In this document: positions 60,591 through 64,000 of the stretch, one piece after another
How the letters are laid out: the number at the start of each line of letters is the position of its first letter
Numbering within the stretch: position 1 is the stretch's first letter
From: Micromonosporaceae bacterium KJ-029
GTDB lineage: Bacteria; Actinomycetota; Actinomycetes; Mycobacteriales; Micromonosporaceae
Direction: 5' to 3'
Length of the DNA: 64,000 bases
NCBI GenBank assembly: GCA_005402585.1
Contig: BIFP01000008.1
Span: forward strand, 496,001 to 560,000
Notes under the pieces: generated by a model
Seen by the model: the letters and a program-made list of their open reading frames with translations, nothing else
Databases searched by the model: none
What the model was told of the DNA's origin: nothing
Translations under genes and position numbers: made by a program

Positions 60591-60617
60591 ACGTATCACG
60601 TAATACAAACGATACGT
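60591..60617. promoter_or_regulatory. Operator of the toxin-antitoxin operon
   Basis: ACGTATC at 60591-60597 faces GATACGT at 60611-60617 across 13 bases. Inside, GTATCACGTAATAC is itself nearly palindromic. The site lies ten bases upstream of the antitoxin start, where the complex would be expected to bind. Confidence 0.6.
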
Positions 60618-60694
60618 GTCAGGAGCGGATGTGCGTCGGATCGGCGAAAGACGGGCGCCCCCGATTGAGCCGAGCGCGAAGCGATCTCTCGCAG

Positions 60695-60700
60695 TAGGTT
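60695..60700 (+). promoter_or_regulatory. -10 box for a leaderless glgE transcript
   Basis: TAGGTT ends six bases before the GTG at 60707. The glgE promoter therefore lies just upstream of the toxin-antitoxin operon start, in a 125-base divergent gap. Confidence 0.55.
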
Positions 60701-60706
60701 GAACCG

Positions 60707-62788
60707 GTGAGCGGACGGTTCCCGATCGAAGACGTCTCCCCCGTCGTCTCCTGCGGTCGCTACCCGGCCAAGGCGGTCGTCGGCGAGTTGGTGCCGGTGT
60801 CGGCGCTCGCCTACCGCGAGGGGCACGACGCGCTCGGCTGCAACGTGGTCTGGCTCGGCCCCGACGGGGTGGCCCGCCCGTTCACCCGGATGCACTCCGG
60901 TGAGCCCGGCCGGGACCGCTGGTACGCCACCATCCGACCAGACGCCGTCGGCGAATGGATCTTCACGGTGGAGGCGTTCCACGATCCGTACCTGACCTGG
61001 CGCAACGCGGCGACCAAGAAGATCGCCGCCGGCCAGGGCGCGGAGGAACTGGCCAACGACCTGGCGGAGGGGGTGCGCGTGCTGCGTGCCGCCGACGAGT
61101 TGGTCCCGGCGGCCGAGCGGGCCCGGCTGGCGTACGCCGTCGAGGCCCTGCGCGACGCCGACCGGTCGCTGCCGGAGCGGGTGAGGCCGGCGCTGGAGCT
61201 GGCCGACCTGCTCTGGGCGTACCCGGTGCGGGAACTGGTCACCACCGGCGAGGAGTACCGCATCTGGGTGGACCGTGAGCGGGCCCTCTTCTCCGCCTGG
61301 TACGAGTTCTTTCCCCGCTCCGAGGGCGCGATCCTGGCCACGGCCGACGAGCCGGCCCGCTCGGGCACTTTCGCCACCGCCACCGAGCGGCTGCCCGGCG
61401 TCGCCGCGATGGGCTTCGACGTGCTCTACCTGCCGCCGATCCACCCGATCGGCCGGATCAACCGTAAGGGCCCCAACAACAGCCTGGTCGCCGGGCCGGG
61501 CGACGTGGGCTCGCCGTGGGCGATCGGCGCCGCCGAGGGCGGGCACGACGCTCTCCACCCCGATCTCGGTACGGCGGCGGACTTCCGGGCGTTCGTCGTC
61601 GCCGCCGCCGAGCACGGACTGGAGGTGGCGATGGACCTGGCGTTGCAGTGCGCGCCGGACCACCCGTGGGTGACCGAGCACCCGGAGTGGTTCACCACCC
61701 GGGCCGACGGCAGCATCGCGTACGCGGAGAACCCGCCGAAGAAGTACCAGGACATCTACCCGCTGAACTTCGACAACGACCCGGAGGGCATCCGCGCCGA
61801 GGTGTTGCGGGTGGTGCTGCACTGGGTCGGCGAGGGCGTGCAGATCTTCCGGGTGGACAACCCGCACACCAAGCCGGTCGACTTCTGGCACTGGCTGATC
61901 TGGGAGGTCAAGAAGGTCGACCCGGACGTGCTCTTCCTCGCCGAGGCGTTCACCCGACCGGCGATGATGCACGGGCTGGCCAAGGTCGGCTTCACCCAGT
62001 CGTACACGTACTTCACCTGGCGGACCTCGCCCGCCGAGATGCGGGAGTACTGCGCGGAACTGGTGGCGGCGGCCGACCACATGCGGCCCAACTTCTGGCC
62101 CAACACCCCGGACATCCTGCACTCCTCGTTGCAGCACGGCGGGCCGCCGATGTTCAAGATCCGGGCGGTGCTGGCCAGCCTGCTCTCCCCCTCCTGGGGC
62201 ATGTACGCCGGCTACGAACTGTTCGAGCACGTGGCCCGTCCGGGCGCCGAGGAGTACCTGGACAACGAGAAGTACGAGCTGCGACCCCGGGACTGGGCCG
62301 GCGCGCTGGCGCAGGGACGCTCCCTGGCGCCGTTCATCGGCGCCCTGAACCGGGTCCGCCGGGACAATCCGGCCCTGCACCGGCTGCGGAACCTGGTGTT
62401 CCACGACATCGACAACCCGGCGCTGCTGTGCTGGTCCAAGCGCGACCCGGAGACCGGCAACACGGTGCTGGTGGTCTGCTCGTTCGACTCGCACACTGTG
62501 CAGTGGGGCAACACCACGCTGGACATGCCGGCATTGGGCCTCGACTGGCACGACCGGTTCACCGTGCACGACGAGCTGACCGGCGCCAGCTACGACTGGG
62601 GGCAGCACAACGCGGTCCGGCTCGACCCGTACCTGCAACCCGCGCACGTGTTCACCGTGCGCCGCCCGGGCGCGGTCGAGCCGCCCGCCGCCACCGTGCC
62701 CATCGCCACCACCGCGCCCACCACTGCCGCCGCGCTCCGGGACGGTAACGCCTCCGCGACGAAGGACGACGCCCGATGGACCAGCTGA
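60707..62788 (+). CDS. glgE: Alpha-1,4-glucan:maltose-1-phosphate maltosyltransferase
   Basis: A 693-residue GH13 enzyme that adds maltosyl units from maltose-1-phosphate to alpha-1,4-glucan. The N-terminal domain ([20 protein letters not shown]) and the GlgE signature [20 protein letters not shown] are present. The nucleophile is D384 in [14 protein letters not shown] and the acid E413 in [30 protein letters not shown] is also typical. Length is slightly above the usual 660-675. The GTG is set by the TAGGTT box. The C-terminal 35 residues are Ala/Thr-rich and the last codons overlap glgB by 13 bases, so the genes are translationally coupled. Confidence 0.95.
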   Translation: MSGRFPIEDVSPVVSCGRYPAKAVVGELVPVSALAYREGHDALGCNVVWLGPDGVARPFTRMHSGEPGRDRWYATIRPDAVGEWIFTVEAFHDPYLTWRNAATKKIAAGQGAEELANDLAEGVRVLRAADELVPAAERARLAYAVEALRDADRSLPERVRPALELADLLWAYPVRELVTTGEEYRIWVDRERALFSAWYEFFPRSEGAILATADEPARSGTFATATERLPGVAAMGFDVLYLPPIHPIGRINRKGPNNSLVAGPGDVGSPWAIGAAEGGHDALHPDLGTAADFRAFVVAAAEHGLEVAMDLALQCAPDHPWVTEHPEWFTTRADGSIAYAENPPKKYQDIYPLNFDNDPEGIRAEVLRVVLHWVGEGVQIFRVDNPHTKPVDFWHWLIWEVKKVDPDVLFLAEAFTRPAMMHGLAKVGFTQSYTYFTWRTSPAEMREYCAELVAAADHMRPNFWPNTPDILHSSLQHGGPPMFKIRAVLASLLSPSWGMYAGYELFEHVARPGAEEYLDNEKYELRPRDWAGALAQGRSLAPFIGALNRVRRDNPALHRLRNLVFHDIDNPALLCWSKRDPETGNTVLVVCSFDSHTVQWGNTTLDMPALGLDWHDRFTVHDELTGASYDWGQHNAVRLDPYLQPAHVFTVRRPGAVEPPAATVPIATTAPTTAAALRDGNASATKDDARWTS

Positions 62789-64000
62789 TCTCCGGGGAGA
62801 TCCACGACCCGCACGCCGTGCTCGGGGCGCACCCGGCCGGCGGGCGTACGGTGATCCGCACCATGCGCCGGGGCGCGGCCGAGGTGAACGTGCTGGCCGG
62901 CGACAAACGGTATCCGACGACCCGGGTGCACGACGTCGGCGTGTTCGAGGCGTCCGTCCCCGGCGAGGTGCTCGACTACCGGATCGAACTGGACGGGCAG
63001 ACGCACGACGACCCGTACCGCTTCCCGCCGACTCTCGGCGAGCTGGACCTGCACCTGATCGGCGAGGGCCGGCACGAGCGGTTGTGGGAGGCGCTCGGCG
63101 CGCGGGTGCTCGACGGCGGGGTCGCGTTCGCGGTCTGGGCGCCGAACGCCCGGGGGGTACGGGTGGTCGGTGACTTCACCGGTTGGGCACCCGACGACGG
63201 CTGGCCGATGCGCTCGCTGGGCTCGACCGGCGTGTGGGAGATCTTCGTCCCCGGGGCGTCGGCTGGCGCCCGGTACAAGTACCGGGTTCTCGGCGCCGAC
63301 GGGCACTGGCGGGACAAGGCCGACCCCTTCGCCGCGTACGCGGAGGTGCCGCCGGCCACCGCCTCGGTGGTGCACCGCTCGACGTACGAGTGGACCGACG
63401 CGGACTGGCTGGCCCGCCGCGCGAAGCGGGCGCCACACCAGGAACCGATGAGCGTGTACGAGGTGCACCTGGGCTCGTGGCGGCCCGGCCTGGGCTACCG
63501 GGAGCTGGCCGAGCAACTGGTCGCGTACGTGGTCGAGTTGGGCTTCACCCACGTGGAGTTCCTGCCGGTGATGGAGCACCCGTTCGGCGGTTCCTGGGGT
63601 TACCAGGTGACCGGCTACTACGCCCCGACGTCGCGGTTCGGCGACCCGGACGACTTCCGACACCTGGTGGACCGGCTGCACGCCGCCGGGATCGGGGTGA
63701 TCCTGGACTGGGTGCCGGCGCACTTCCCGAAGGACGAATGGGCCCTGGCGCGCTTCGACGGCACCCCGCTGTACGAGCACCCCGACCCGCGCCGTGGCGA
63801 GCACCCCGACTGGGGCACGTACGTGTTCGACTTCGGCCGCCGCGAGGTGCGCAACTTCCTGGTCGCCAACGCGCTCTACTGGCTGTCGGAGTTCCACGTC
63901 GACGGGCTGCGGGTGGACGCGGTCGCCTCGATGCTCTACCTGGACTACTCCCGTCAGGAGGGGCAGTGGATTCCGAACGTCCACGGCGGCCGGGAGAACC
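62776..64000 (+). CDS. glgB: 1,4-alpha-glucan branching enzyme, N-terminal part
   Basis: The first 408 residues of a GH13 branching enzyme that creates alpha-1,6 branches. A CBM48-like N-terminal region ([17 protein letters not shown], then [20 protein letters not shown]) leads into the catalytic barrel with [51 protein letters not shown] and the nucleophile D381 in [12 protein letters not shown]. The normal enzyme is about 700-750 residues, so the rest lies beyond the window. It starts within the last codons of glgE, without treS or mak between them. Confidence 0.93.
   Translation, partial: MDQLISGEIHDPHAVLGAHPAGGRTVIRTMRRGAAEVNVLAGDKRYPTTRVHDVGVFEASVPGEVLDYRIELDGQTHDDPYRFPPTLGELDLHLIGEGRHERLWEALGARVLDGGVAFAVWAPNARGVRVVGDFTGWAPDDGWPMRSLGSTGVWEIFVPGASAGARYKYRVLGADGHWRDKADPFAAYAEVPPATASVVHRSTYEWTDADWLARRAKRAPHQEPMSVYEVHLGSWRPGLGYRELAEQLVAYVVELGFTHVEFLPVMEHPFGGSWGYQVTGYYAPTSRFGDPDDFRHLVDRLHAAGIGVILDWVPAHFPKDEWALARFDGTPLYEHPDPRRGEHPDWGTYVFDFGRREVRNFLVANALYWLSEFHVDGLRVDAVASMLYLDYSRQEGQWIPNVHGGREN

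Noticed and set aside
60582..60608. Longer antitoxin start
   Set aside because: It would place coding sequence over the inverted-repeat operator. The ribosome site GGAGGGGG fits only the ATG at 60581.

Overview
The window is GC-rich chromosomal DNA from a filamentous actinobacterium. I infer Micromonosporaceae, most likely Micromonospora or a close relative. The evidence is the base composition, frequent GTG starts, an XRE/DUF397 regulator pair, a GlgE-type alpha-glucan cluster, an MhuD-type haem oxygenase, and recurrent GGGCCC and TTGATCATGAA hairpins between genes. The genus rests on recollection of such repeats and not on a search. I saw no rRNA, tRNA, CRISPR array, insertion sequence or prophage.

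Layout. 1-1472: the edge of a GPP34 gene, then a divergent XRE-DUF5753 regulator with a DUF397 partner. 1593-4939: the HrpB helicase and a PP2C phosphatase, convergent. 5054-7824: a secreted multidomain GH9 cellulase behind a near-perfect CebR-type operator and closed by a strong terminator. 7908-15995: housekeeping and minor genes (alpha/beta hydrolase, GNAT, succinate-semialdehyde dehydrogenase, monooxygenase-membrane fusion, SGNH lipoprotein, EcsC, PAC2, exonuclease III, MhuD). 16131-17745: a class F sortase operon. 17881-27227: TrmB, a Ski2-like DUF3516 helicase, small genes, cytidine deaminase and HrpA. 27194-33003: an FAD monooxygenase and a LysR regulator divergent from sdhCAB. 33171-40078: a beta-lactamase-like protein, a metallo-hydrolase, dGTPase, Tex and a hypothetical protein.

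40260-51333 is the main accessory region, a surface-glycan cluster. It holds a PglC-like phosphoglycosyl transferase, PglE-like aminotransferase, PglD-like acetyltransferase and PglF-like dehydratase, which together match the UDP-diacetylbacillosamine pathway plus lipid-linked initiation. These are followed by a Wzx-type flippase, a Wzy-like polymerase, an acyltransferase-SGNH protein and one WbuB-like glycosyltransferase. A large secreted M14 carboxypeptidase and NAD kinase come next.

55675-64000 is an alpha-glucan locus: pgm, glgC, glgA (GlgM type), glgE and the start of glgB, with a VapBC-type toxin-antitoxin pair between glgA and glgE. Pgm and GlgC would supply ADP-glucose, GlgA/GlgM could make maltose-1-phosphate, GlgE would extend the glucan and GlgB would branch it.

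Two signals recur across the window. At least nine genes have a TANNNT -10 box ending 6-7 nt before the start codon, which predicts leaderless transcripts. A paired GGGCCC hairpin element sits just after the stop codon of three unrelated genes, always in the orientation of that gene. Most of the window is core chromosome; the glycan cluster and these recurrent elements are its most interesting parts.
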